Shown here: positions 34,248 to 46,300 of the stretch, piece after piece | Numbering within the stretch: the first letter of the stretch is position 1 | Layout of the letters: each line of letters begins with the position of its first letter | NCBI GenBank assembly: GCA_001695595.3 | Contig: MBPM02000016.1 | Span: 930,001 to 994,000, forward strand | Direction: 5' to 3' | Source of the DNA: Plasmopara viticola | Lineage: Eukaryota; Oomycota; Peronosporomycetes; Peronosporales; Peronosporaceae | DNA: 64,000 bases | Made by a program: the position numbers and the translations under genes | Notes under the pieces: model-generated | What the model saw: the letters and a program-made list of their open reading frames with translations, nothing else | Databases searched by the model: none | Told to the model about the DNA's origin: nothing

Positions 34248-37200
34248 ATTTCGCTAAATAAGATTAGGATTCTAGGAACTCCGATTTTTATCGTCATTCA
34301 CTTTTGACTAGAGATGGCCATGTAAATGGCTATCACACAACGCCAAGAAGTGGAGAAAGCTAACTTCTTTGCATCTTACCGGCGTCCTTACCGAATTGCA
34401 TATTGAGTCTCTCTTAGAAGGGATAGAGTTCCTGCCTAAATTGCGGAATCGCTTTAAAGTATAGCATTTTATTAAGTGTAAATTGCGTACTTCGATCCCT
34501 CACTAGAAAAAACAATAAGATCGTACATCTTTCTGCACGCCTCCTCTGTCCACGGTGCTTTGTAGTCAATCTAATGCCTACATTTCTCCCTGAAACCGCG
34601 CAAAGATTTCGGAATGCATCGAACTCCGATTCCGCATCTGAAGAGCGAGGAATCGGTTGCATTAGCACGTGCTATGTGTGTAGGCCTTCGAGATTTGCGA
34701 GCGAAATTTATGCTCTAAGGCTCAGGCAGTACAAATTTTCAGATTCCCTAGGAGTTGACGGCCCCCAAACAAGTTGAGGAAATTGTAATCATAGAGACCT
34801 AATTGTAGCCTCCTCGTACTAAATTTCTACATGCAGACGGCGTGTGAGATGCTCGTGGTCCGCTGACTCTAGTCTACTTAACAGATGTTGCTGCTAAGCA
34901 AAAGCAATATCCGCTGGTAAGCAAGAGTGCATGATCCGCTACTGTTTCTAAGATGGTTGACAAAGTGAATCTTTGTATTGCTCAAGTGCCGCTGAGAGGA
35001 GTTAAGACGTCGGTTCCAGGGGACATTCTTTACCGGCGCCCTATTAAGCAAAATTAAGCTTACAGAATAGGTATGTGGCTGATAAACACAATGACATTTT
35101 GGCTTCTGAGAGCTTGATAACTTTGAAGAGGACGAGCCACTCCTTGTATACGCAAGCATACGAAGTTGTGAATTACTATTCTGAGTCTTGGTAAATTCCG
35201 TTGCATCGAAGATTTTTGCACGCCGGCAAACGATTGAAGTTACCCAAAATAGTTTATTTAATGCCTTAGATAAAAACATCGCAAACACGTCCGTTTTAGT
35301 TTGACTAGCTATTGGGATCAAAGACTGACCTGGCTGTAAAATCGGGAATATTCGACAGCAAAAAGATTTTTTCGTTCTTGATATGGACAAGTATAAATTA
35401 AAGGCTGCACTTAAAATAGAGCCTGCACCCGCGCCGTGGATCTGGAAGAAAGTTCATCAGGTATACTCTACCACAGTAATCTGATGCTTCTCCTTGCCCG
35501 GTGGACCACAGAAACATTTGCCTTCGGCCGATAAATGTAACGAGGAGTGAACGAATTTTCGGCAAGCAAATACTTGGTTCTTTGCTCGAAAGACTGCCTC
35601 AATCCCCAGGCTGACGATAACTTTTTCAAAATAACCCCGTCAGACTCAGCAGCCATGCAAAAGCTCCCATTTTTAAAGGCTCGGAGGTCCATGGCGAAGG
35701 TGGCCGCCTGAATTGCCCTTAAGGAGGAAGAGGCAGAAGTCAAAGACGACAATTTTCGGTACATGCCACAGGAGTATGAAATATCAAAGCTACCATCCAG
35801 TGAGCAATGGTCTCGGGAACTTGCCCACTCCCAAGTGCTGATGCAAGTCGTCGCCCCGCGAGAGGCTCACTGAAAAATGTGTCCGACGTGAAAAACGATT
35901 TTTAGGTGAACAATGAAGGTCATGGAACCGGACAGTACGCCTATTTGCTTTGCGTGTTACGAAGTCCTTTCGGAGTCCACTCCTCGCGTGCAAAAGTGCT
36001 TGGCTCAGAAAGAGCTGCTGTTCCTGTCTTGCCTTGCGCCAGTAATGCGCGCTTATAACACCGCATCAAATTTCGTTTACAATTTTATCTATATGTACAG
36101 TGCTAAAAGTCCATGCTACAAGCATTTGACAAACTATTTGAGTCTCGTCGCTCAAATCAAAACATCATCACTTAGTATGTAAGAGACTACTTACCTTCGA
36201 AATGTTTGGATTCAGTGTAATGCGAAGTCAGGCACGAGGGGCTTAAGCTCCGTAATTACTTCCACCATACCTTACCGTGCGGTCAAAAGGCTGCTGCTCA
36301 TATACGAAACGCCCGCTGCTTTTGATCATAACAGCAGTTTTGCTGGAGCCGATCAAGGCGCCTTTAGTAAATTTAATGAAGTAGGGTAGTCGCTTCACTT
36401 CATGAAAAGCTTTAGTGCTCATAAAATATTTCTTGTTCAATGCAAACTGTTCATGAAAGTGCCACTAGTCTCAGCGGTCAAAATTTGCTGTAGAAGGTCT
36501 TATCCGTCTTAGTCTTCAAGCTTATTCATACTAGCACCAGTTTGTGCGACTAGATGCACGCGCATTCTGATTCGGCCCTGGCAGTCGAAAGCGTCCTCTT
36601 GTTCACAGTAACCTTCTTTGACCATGAAATTCGCGAGCTTTATACTTAGATCGACCGCCACGCGTATCAGTACAAGGTGTCATACTTACGTGAGAATGTC
36701 GCTTATCTTCGTTGGGGGCTCCAATATCGGCCGGCCACCCGAATTGCATCGTCTTGTAGGCACTCGGCCTGTTAGTCTTATAACGAGTATGCGATAGGTA
36801 CTAACGACTGTCGTTTGGCCACCCGCTATCACCTTACTATAAAAGTCGAGCGTGGGGACAACACTGTGAAAAGGAGCTGGGAGCACATAAGACCTCATAT
36901 GATATTGACAGTCCTCGACATTGTAATAACTATTTAGTCGGCATTGTGTGCCGTCTACATTGCCTTGAAAAGAAGGTATGCTATTGGCGAATAATATAAC
37001 ACTTAACAATGTACTATATGCATCGATAAGCTTCACACCCTCTTGTATAAATGAGTTAAAGCACCAAAAGTTCCCTCATTGTGCCAACGGCACAAGTGCT
37101 TTTGGAATTGATGTCCTCAATCCAAGACTACTGAAGTAGATTTCTGGATTGTTTAAACGTCGGCTGGATACTATCAGCAAAACAAGGGATACAATCGATT

Positions 37201-40200
37201 GCATTTACCTAGAGTTAAAAAATTTTTTTGACCAATTATCTTTTTTATCAAAGTTGGTCGACTTAGTAATTTTAAAAGTTAAGCTGAGCTTTTACAATCA
37301 CGATTAGACAAAATTTCGTTAATCATTCCACGGTCCAGAAAACTGACATACGGATGTGGCTTCTCATCGCACATACTGCGCAGTGATTTCGATCTAGCAC
37401 TTGCTCTCTCCGTATAGCATTTTCATTGAAAGTGGTGCACATGTAGCATCATCGAAAAACGTTTTGTAATCGGCATAGCGTTTGCTATCCCGTGACTATC
37501 AGCCACGGGTCCGTACCTAACACTATCGTGCCTGGACGACTATGTATCCATAAACCGATTTGCTGCATGCATAGAGTTATACTAGCTGGAGCAGCTGTCA
37601 AATGCATCGTTTGACAGTTTTTCCGACAGGGCAAATACAGTCAAAGCTTGTGGACTTCCAACAGCTCACTAGTATTAACATGCTCTGTATTGACGAGGGT
37701 TCCGTAGTTTGTACCTAATGTCAGACCTTAGAGGTTCTTACATACTCGGTCATCTAATTGTGTATGTGATTACAAATATGCTTTAGAGACCAAGAAACTC
37801 TTACTCACGCTCTTATGATAGCATCATGTGCCTCCAAAAGTATACCGTATTTAAATCGTCTTTTAAAACAACTGCTGGGGCTGTTCCCGCGAAATTTTTT
37901 TATTTGGTGAAGCAGACTGTCTGCCTTCATATATCCATACGACTGCAATTGCTGTCGACTTTCGGTTAGTCGCATAAAAAACTTTTAATTTGGCATTCCC
38001 TTGCTATGCCTGCAAAATTTGCTCGTCAACAAAGCTTGTAAATTGGCTGACATGAACCAGATTAGAATGTAATCGGATCAAATGCGCGTCGGTAAGCATG
38101 TTAAGGTTTCTGCGTCTCTATACGAGGCGACCACGGACAATGACAACTACCTCGCTGTTCTTAGAGACAAGTGGGGACATCTTATCGCCAATTTTAAAAA
38201 TGTCTCGTCTTAATCGACTACATAGGGCTTGCAGCCTAGACAATACACTCAAAAAATTAACATTGTTTACTTCTCGGCAAAAAAATTTAAGTCATGAACA
38301 AAGCAGCGTAAAGTAGCCCTGAGCTGCGTGGAGTGGGACGAGATGACTTGCCCATAGCCATCCGCATCGGGATGAAGAGACACAAAACGGACGGTATAGT
38401 CAGAACGATGCTACAAATGCTTATTAAATCCAGGATGCCTGGTGAAGGTTTTTTTTTTACTAATATCCGCATCGGGTTCTGTGTGCGCGCAAATTGCTGA
38501 AAAGGCTCAGCCGCTTTCGCATATATTGTTGAGATCGTGGCGTAGGCCACGCCAAAACAGGTTTCCTACTTTAGGTCTGTTTAATGTGTGTTACTGCTTA
38601 CTAAACAACCACAGTATTGGTCAACTCTGTTGCTAAGCACATGTGTCGGTGTTGACATGAAATTACTGAGCTTTCACAACCTCAGAAGTTGTCTACGATG
38701 GTCTAAATGAGCCTTTACAACCCTTCGAAATGGCTTTGGACGAACACATCGTCAATACATGTTCGGGTAGAGCCCTAGTATATTCGAAATGATTGCGTGA
38801 CCAGACCGTCAGTCGACACTAGGACGTTAAGTAGCCGTGATATTATCGCTAACCGCTCACATAGCATACTGTGACATGTAGCACAACCACTTTAAGATCA
38901 AAAATTAGAATCTGTTCACTGCTCAATGTGCACATCAAAAAATTGTTAAACGTTGTGTCCTTTCTCGGGTGTGGGTGTTTGTGCAGAATACGTTACACCG
39001 TTCTGTTTTTTGCGAGCACGACGTAGACGCCACTTTTCGTTCTGAAAGTTCGGAGATTTTGACTTTCGCACAATGCCAATCGTCGTCTATTCGGCGATGG
39101 GCATCAATGAGCTCACATTGCACTCCGGTTAGCAGTCATTAATGAGTGAGCGATAAACATTTGTGCTAAAAGACGCGAGGTCTGTCTACGGTGCAATTTT
39201 GTAACAGTGGGCCTTCCAGGGTCGGACCAAGTGGTACGGCGGCTCTTCTAAGGATTAGACTCTGACCCTCCCTGGGAGAAGCAAAGGGTATCTAGACGAA
39301 GAGCGAGTCAAGTATATGTGTTCTACAAGTAAAACATCCGATTGGCTTTGATACGGTGACAAAATAGGTTGTAAGGTCGTGCAAAAAGAATGGGCATTTT
39401 TGAGTTTGCTTCCAGGCAAGCAATAACTTTTGGAGTATTCTTGTAAACGTACGACGCAAAGAACGTTTGGTCTTAATTGGCCGGTCAACACTTGTTCGAC
39501 CATTTAACTTAAAAGTGAGTTTTTCTCCCGCAAGACGGTATTTTTTGCGGGATATGCGAGTTAGCGAGCTCATCGTCAGATACGTTGATAATCTCAGTGA
39601 GTGGGGTTACCATATGAATGTCCCGTGGGTTGTTGTCACGACCCAATGTTGGTGTCATGACCAACGAGGGCATTTAAGGACAGATCATTATCCTCGGAAG
39701 TTGCTGCAGTTTTTCCTATTTTGGCGGGTGAAACCTTTTGCATCGCCGGTCAGTCTGTTGGAAAGTCGTTCAATTTCGGCGTTTACCCTCGGCTAGTGAA
39801 GTCGTTTTGAACTTACTGCAGTCATTCTTTCGATCTTATCGACGCATTAGCAAAAGATACAGACAAGTTTTTGTCTGAGTACACCATACATTCGTAGGAT
39901 ATGTTGCTTCTATACTATGCAAAAGAGAACGGATCTCACGCTTGAAGCTTTTTAGCACCTTCTTAGCCCGGGCGGTTTGTTGGTAGACGATCGCCTTTGA
40001 GACCGTAGCCTGAAGCACATTAATCCTAGGCACACGCAATTTCTTTGGCGCAGATGCGCGCACTCCTTGATCAAAACACTTCTTCGCTGCCTATTTGGAT
40101 TCGTCACTTGACTACTTAGGCTTTTAGCATTAAAAGCGACAGTGCGATGAATTACACTCATCTCTTCTCTGAGATGTGCTATATATGGGAGGATGTAGCG

Positions 40201-40478
40201 AGTAATTACATGACGTTACAGCTTTGCGATCTAAATGTATGATTGTACAGGCTCAAACGCCAGAAAAATGGTGGCTGTCCCGATAGTGCATAATGATTCC
40301 TTTAGTGATCTAAAAATGCCCAAATTGCGATTTAAATCAAAGTTGAGTACATATCGTTGTTTTGGAAAAGGACAAACTTCTGATGACCTTTTCCATTGGC
40401 TATAACTTGGGAGATAGAAATTTTTTAAAGACGAGGAGAATGCGGTATAATAAAGTTTATTGAGTAGCAGCACGCGTA
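34248..40478. other. Gene-poor tract
   Basis: No supported gene in about 6 kb. Readable but broken coding traces include plus strand 35490-35870 (FFKITPSDSAAMQKLPFLKA and KLPSSEQWSRELAHSQVLMQ separated by stops) and the secreted-like frame at 36686-37036. No transposon signature or RNA gene was recognised. Confidence 0.5.
36686..37036 (-). pseudogene. Secreted-protein-like open frame lacking an ATG
   Basis: A minus-strand frame of 116 codons whose start has the look of a signal peptide (KLIDAYSTLLSVILFANSI, then PSFQG), followed by a short region with two Cys. The first codon is GTG, and no in-frame ATG precedes it. It could be a small secreted protein that lost its start codon, or chance. 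No RxLR or other translocation motif is convincing. Confidence 0.25.
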
Positions 40479-41184
40479 ATGGAGCTCCGCACACAGTACC
40501 TGCTGCTGCTATTCGTGTTTGGAATTATTGCAAAGGGATTGGTTAAGGTGCGTTGTTCAAGTTTACGTTCTGACTGAAAACCTGACGCTCGAATTGTTGT
40601 GCTTGTTACGCCCCGCTAAATAGTCCACTTTTGGATCGAACCTATCTATCTTGTTGCTTGTGTGCGTGGGCACTTACTATTGGCGCATGAAAAAGAAGGA
40701 GAAGTGCGTGTACGATGACATCGCCCGCCAACAAGCTGAGGCAGCAGCTAAGCTGGACGCACTACACGGCATAGGTGATGGAAAGGTTACGGAGCTAAGC
40801 ATGGCTTTGCGAAGGACGTCCTTTAAGCTCAGCGAGTCCGACGCGCACGTCATCACGTAAGTCTTTACAAGAATAGTTCTTTTACTTGCTATCCGAGCGG
40901 CAATTGTTTGCTGATAGCAACAATATAGGGACCGCGTCCGCCGGTACTCGAGCAAGTTGGGTGGAACTCGGAAAGACCGCCAAAAGTTCTTACGGAAAAA
41001 TACGAAACGTAAGGCAGTTGGAACCGACAACTTGAGCGACGTTGTGCATATAGCAGCCGTGGAGGCTACGGATAAGATGCTCGAGATTGACCCGATGATG
41101 CCGGAACTTAAAAAAAGAGGGGAGGGCAACAGGAAGCAAGCGATAGAATCAATCGTTGAAGAGGCTGTAGATGCCACAATATAA
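40479..41184 (+). CDS. Small membrane protein with basic, helical C-terminus (unknown)
   Basis: Three exons in consistent phase: 40479-40547, 40624-40856, 40929-41184; introns of 76 and 72 bp; 185 aa. The N-terminus is hydrophobic (MELRTQYLLLLFVFGIIAKG) and is followed after a short turn by a second hydrophobic segment (LSILLLVCVGTYYW), so it is either a signal sequence plus anchor or a membrane hairpin. The rest is charged and probably helical: MKKKEKCVYDDIARQQAEAA, then SSKLGGTRKDRQKFLRKNTK, and an acidic end. No family is recognised. The GT-AG introns kept in phase argue that it is real. It converges with the CDP-DAG synthase gene, 54 bp between stops. Confidence 0.75.
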
Positions 41185-41238
41185 TCGTAATCTGGAGTTT
41201 CATTTACAAAGGTTATTTTATATTCATGTGAAGGTCTG

Positions 41239-42274
41239 CTACAAGGCGAATTGACTATAAAAGTACAGAAACGGCGCAACAAATAAGAAGCTGTCCATGC
41301 GATCCAGACAGCCCCCATGACCGGGAAAGAATGTACCCGAGTCTTTAATCCCAGCGACACGCTTCACATAGGACTCGACTAAATCTCCCACGATACACAA
41401 AATGCCTAGCCCAGTACCCAGCACCAACTGGTGCGAATAAGGTACTACATCAAGCGGTGGTAACAATTTGTATGTCCAGGGTAACCCAATCGAAAAGCGC
41501 GAGAAAGCAAACATGAAGAGCACGGTAATTACACTGGAAAGGATGCCTGCAACGGCGCCTACGAGGGTTTTGCCTGGACTTACAGCTGATGCCAACTTTG
41601 TGTGGCCCATGAAGTATCCAATAACAAGCGCACCGCTGTCACAGACCCAGGCGCAGCACAGTCCGAGGACTTGAAGTCCATGTCCATACTTGTTTGAGCT
41701 AAATCTTAGTAAAATGGCATGACTAAAACCGCTCACAATGTAAATTAGCGCGAATATATCGAGCAGCAACCTGGTCACCGCTGATGTAGCAGCGAAGATA
41801 ACAACAGAGTGAGCCATGCATAGCACAGACAATTGCACAATATTGTTCACTGTACCTGTCTGGTCCATCTTGGTGGAGGTTGTGATATGAAAAGTAAAGA
41901 TCGCCATTGTCGCTCCAAAAGTCAGCGCATCTTTGTTGACAACAGATCGACATTATTACCATTGTCTATGCTACGCTTACCACTTGTAAAAAAACACAGA
42001 TTCGTTTACCATAAATGAGCTTGACACCACTCCACGCGCCCGAGCAAAGTACAACTCCAGTTGCAACCAACAGCACGCCATGCGTAATTTTCACCTTCGC
42101 CGTTCCATGTTGTGGCGCAATCCGGGGACAGATGTTGACAATAAACTCTACGAGCGAGAGGCAACATAGCGTTGTTGTAAGCAACAACATACCAACATTG
42201 GAGCTCAACAACGAAAGCGCCGTCGGGATCCCCACTAGCCCCGTCAGCACTCGCCGGCTCCAAGCGATCGACAT
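41239..42274 (-). CDS. Phosphatidate cytidylyltransferase (CDP-diacylglycerol synthase), bacterial/plastid type
   Basis: Two exons, 42010-42274 and 41239-41930, with a 79 bp intron; 318 aa from ATG 42274. An upstream in-frame ATG at 42349 would add 25 residues, but the later start fits the family. The enzyme makes CDP-diacylglycerol from CTP and phosphatidate, the entry to phosphatidylinositol, phosphatidylglycerol and cardiolipin. Several membrane segments are visible. The CDS family signature is present near the C-terminus: SYVKRVAGIKDSG followed by FFPGHGGCLDRMDS, with the expected K-R, K-D, H-G-G and D-R-x-D. Length and signature match bacterial CdsA and plastid CDS4/5 better than the longer ER-type eukaryotic CDS. 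The subcellular site is unknown; a mitochondrial role is possible. Confidence 0.88.
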
Positions 42275-42393
42275 ACTTATTAGCCTCTTCTTACAAACAC
42301 AGAGAATAATGGTACAGTATGTATGATACGTATAACTTTTGAAAGGCATTAACGAAGCATAACGCTAGATTATAAGAAAATTGCTTTACGCAA

Positions 42394-43298
42394 TTACTGC
42401 AACTTCTTGCTACGAGAAGTGGCAGCAGCTTTGAGACAACTTTCATATTGAAAGACCGTCAGGTCTTGAATGTGGGATATGTCTCGCACATAGAGGAGCT
42501 TAGCTACGCGTGACTCAACCACTAAAGGAAACAGCCAAGGCGACATCTAATTCAATCCAGATTTTAGCTGCTTGAGTCAATTAGGTTGCTCCATGGACTT
42601 ACCGAAGCGACCAGGGCGTACCAAAGAACCCCGGTGATAACACCGAAAACGACACCAACTGCCACTTGATCTACCGAATGGTAGTTCAAATGGATTCGTG
42701 AGTAGCAGGTAAGCACCGCCACTATTATCGCACATAAGATCGTAAGCCCATGCTCTAGACGTCGACGCGTATTTAACCTAGCAAAATCACGAACTGTATG
42801 TCAACATGCAGCCGAGCTAATTATCGGCTCTAAGCTCAACACCTCTTCGATGTGTAGATTACTAGGTAGGTTGCAAAGAATCCCATAAATTGTGAGTGCG
42901 CCGATGGCATCCCCGGTCCGCTCATGTACGCGCCATCTGGTCGAGGCTGGTTTATCAACTTCTTGAGCATTTTGTTAATCGCGATGCTCACAAACTACCC
43001 GTCAATTTTGCCATTTCTTATACACCTGTCTAGAAAAAAATAAATAATCAACCGTCTCACCTGCCCGGTCAGCATGCTTATGCTGTCCAGATCTCGCTGC
43101 GATGCGATGACTGTGAGGTACACGATCATTAAGAAGCTGCGCGTTGAAATCAGTCAGTTTCTGTACAAGCATTCTACATGACAATATGACGTACATAGGA
43201 CATAGCGTGCAAAGCGCAAGCATGGCCCCGAATGGGTCCGCTGGGTCGTACACCACCCACGTGAGTTCGAACTCCTGCACAGTCTTGGCCAACTCCAT
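42394..43298 (-). CDS. DOLPP1: Dolichyl-diphosphatase (DOLPP1/CWH8 type, PAP2 superfamily)
   Basis: Five exons in phase: 43195-43298, 43061-43136, 42843-42994, 42603-42777, 42394-42546; introns of 56-66 bp; 219 aa (human DOLPP1 is 238). The protein hydrolyses dolichyl diphosphate on the lumenal face of the ER, recycling the carrier for N-glycosylation. The start ELTWVVYDPADPFGAMLAL matches the DOLPP1 N-terminus. The PAP2 motifs follow in order: KKLINQPRPDG (K-x6-RP), GMPSAHSQFMGFF (PSxHS) and CYSRIHLNYHSVDQVAVG (SR-x5-H). The family-specific C-terminus is present as VRDISHIQDLTVFQYE. Its start codon is 90 bp from the divergent BTAF1/MOT1 start. Confidence 0.9.
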
Positions 43299-43388
43299 TG
43301 CTGTAGATTGGCTGTTGTCATTACGGTGGAAGCATCTAATTGGCTGAAATGAATACCATAGCGTCTTTTATGCCATTTTCAATGCATC
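43299..43388. promoter_or_regulatory. Compact divergent promoter between DOLPP1 and BTAF1/MOT1
   Basis: Only 90 bp separate two divergent start codons, so both promoters and 5' leaders must lie here or overlap the coding regions. It contains ATTGGCTG twice (43307-43314 and 43339-43346), 32 bp apart in the same orientation; each is a reverse CCAAT box. A pyrimidine-rich CATTTTCAATG near 43373-43383 resembles, imperfectly, the oomycete initiator. Function is inferred from position. Confidence 0.55.
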
Positions 43389-46300
43389 ATGAGTGCGCGA
43401 GCCACACGCCTCGAGAGCCTTTTCCTGCTCGTGCGCGGTCTGTGCCTCGAAACTTATTTGCAAGAATGATTGCACGATCTACTCTTTGATCTCATGTCGT
43501 GATTTTTTTCTGCCGGAGCAGATGGAAGCTGTGCGCAGATCCGCGAGAACGCTGCGGAGAAGTTAGGTGAAGTGGCAGTGTGCGCTCCTGATGCCTGTGC
43601 GTCCATTTTGCAGAAACTGCGTCCTCTCATTGTGGACAAAGAATGGGAGATTCGAGTGGCTGCTTCCAAGTGCATTGGTGTCGTGGGATGCTCCTTGCGG
43701 AATGAGGACGAGAATGTCGCGGATGTTTTCGCCTCTGTCTCGCGTAAGTAGACACTAAGGCTGACCAGACAATGGTAATGAGGAACTGAGCCTGTTGCTG
43801 TCATATGTTTCAGTTGGTGGTCATGATTCGTCAAGCAATGCACTAAGTTTGCAAACAGTTGACATTCAAAAGGTGGTGCAGGAGGGCGCTCCGCTATTAC
43901 GCAGTGGAGGAGAGGTGGGTGATTGAAATAAATGACGCTAAGATTGTTATGACTGACAGTAGAGAAATGGTGTGGCAGGAGTATAATTACAAAACGGACT
44001 TGTCTGATCAAGAGCGACGAGTGTATGCTATAAAACAACGTCGATTACTACTGAAACGTTTAAGTGGAACAGAAAGACCTATTTGGAAATCACATGAAAA
44101 TTCGTTGACACAGCAGCTACTTCCGCGACTTAATCGAGACCGTACGAAATACCGTACCGAAGTGTTGTTTTTGTGTACCGATAATGTTGTTTTTTATCAT
44201 AGATGCACAAGAAATTGCTAATGAAATCGAGGCTAGCGAGGCAATGCCTGATATGAAAGAAGATCCTGCTAGAATAGCTAGCCAGAAAAAGGCAAGTGAA
44301 TTGCTGTATTTGTCAACAAGAATTAAACGTCAGTCGAACAATCACCTGGCTGCAAAGGGTGGCGTTAAAAGATTAAAACCTGGTTGTCATGGTGGTGAAC
44401 CCAACAACGTAAGTATCGAATACGCAAGTGAAAGTAGCACTGGCGGATGGATCGGCGAATCTAAAGTTCCAAGTGTTGCAACGATTGTTGCAGGCTTGGT
44501 CTCTGATTTGTTCGAAAGCATGTTTGATTCTAATTGGGAGGTTCGTCACGGCGCGCTTTTATCGCTACGACAAATTCTCTTATCAGCCCATTTTATTACT
44601 GCTGTTGAAGCAGCTCGAGCATTGGCAGATAATTCTGGTAAGTGTGACTTTGTTGACAAGTGGCTGGAGGAGTGTTTGGTTCGATGCATCTGTGTTCTGG
44701 CTCTGGACCAGTTTGTGGACTACTCAGCCGATGGCTCAGTCTCTCCTGTACGTGAGGTGTGCGCACAGGTGTTCGGTATCTTACTCGGTAGCCTCTCAAG
44801 TGAAGCTACGCTGGTCAAGTATTTGCAAGAAGTACGAACGCTGTTTAAAGGATCGATGTGGCAAGCTTTTCACGGCGGTCTGTTAGGGCTGAAATATCTT
44901 GTTCAAGCCCACAAAAAGCACGCTCAAGTCCTGGTTCCTTTTTTTATCGGCGATATTTTGATGGCAATTTCCCTACCCAATTTAGAGGAGGACGTGTTAG
45001 TGCTGGCGGCGGACATGCTTAAACATTTTGCGCCTTTTATGGAAAATGTTAAATTTGAGGACATTACAAAGGCTGCTCTGCTGTTGTGGAGATCTATGGA
45101 GCTTCACAAAGGCGCAGGTCTAATGTCCGCAAGCATAGTCGAGGCTCTGAGTGCTTGGTACAATAATCCCGAAATTGCAAAAATTTTGCAAATTAGTACG
45201 GAAGTTCAGACAGCAACTTGGCTAAATTTGCCGCTTACAGTTCCGATGCTACATCACCATTCGCAGCATGTTCGGGCATCAAGTGCAACATGTGTGGCAT
45301 CTATATTTGCTGGCGGGCTTTTATTTTCACCTTCAAATTCTGCCACCTTTTTTAAAGTTTTTTTGCCGCATTTGCTGCTCCAGCTACTTTTTGAAAGCGA
45401 TGAGCTTGTCAAACGAAGCTTACTTTCTGCTTGGAAGCAAGTAATTGGTAGCTTGTCGAAAGAAAAATTGCTTATGCCTTTGACAAGTGAGCAGTTGCCA
45501 AAGTGGATGACTTTGTTGTGGTCTTCTTACGAGATTGAATGCCTAAACGTTCGGATTACAAATTCAGACGATGGTATATTCGATGTAGATGATCGCCATA
45601 ACACGGACCGAGAAATGCCAAAAAACTCGTTTTCTCGTGATGCGTTTGCTGAGGCGATTGGTTTTGCCGCTGCGCTCGTCCCTCCATTTAGCTCGTGCAT
45701 GACAGAGTTAGTCGAATTGATTCGCAATGGTTTATTCAGTAATTCTGGTGAGCGACAATGTGCTGCACTGCTGTCATTGTCGAAATGGAGCTACTACGAG
45801 AAACAGCAAAATGGTAAAAGCTTGCACGAACAGTCACGACGAAAATGGCATTTGCAAGATTCGATCGGTTCTTCACTTATAGCATTTGCAGAGAATCATT
45901 GGAGAATGGTGCAGCTCGAAACATATTCTAAAGGTAAGTTATTCTACAGCGAGCAGCTTGGGCTTCTAAATCGGGTCAAGCAGATGCAAGATCGAATCAT
46001 TGACATTTTTTCCTCTCACGGGATCTTACTTAAGCCAATGGGTAGCTTAAAATTGAAATCGGTATCAACTGCAGACATTTCGAGACAGATTGCTGAGCAC
46101 GTTGCTCTTTTTCCTTATGATGAGCTGCAAGACAACCCGGAAGCATTTAAGCTGGCACACTTTAAGCGACAAGACCTTTTCATGGTGGACGAACTTGTCC
46201 AGCAAAGCTTCTCTTGTTACAGTCACCGAATACAAGGTTTGGGAAGTAGCGCGTACTGTGAACTGCTTCTTATTCCCAAAAGAAGCGGTTTCTTGGTCAA

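Noticed and set aside
34878..35390. 170-codon minus-strand ORF as a gene
   Set aside because: Ser/Lys-rich composition without recognisable domains; likely a chance frame in gene-poor DNA.
43454..44038. 194-codon minus-strand ORF
   Set aside because: It lies opposite the first exons of BTAF1/MOT1, whose spliced frame gives clear family matches.
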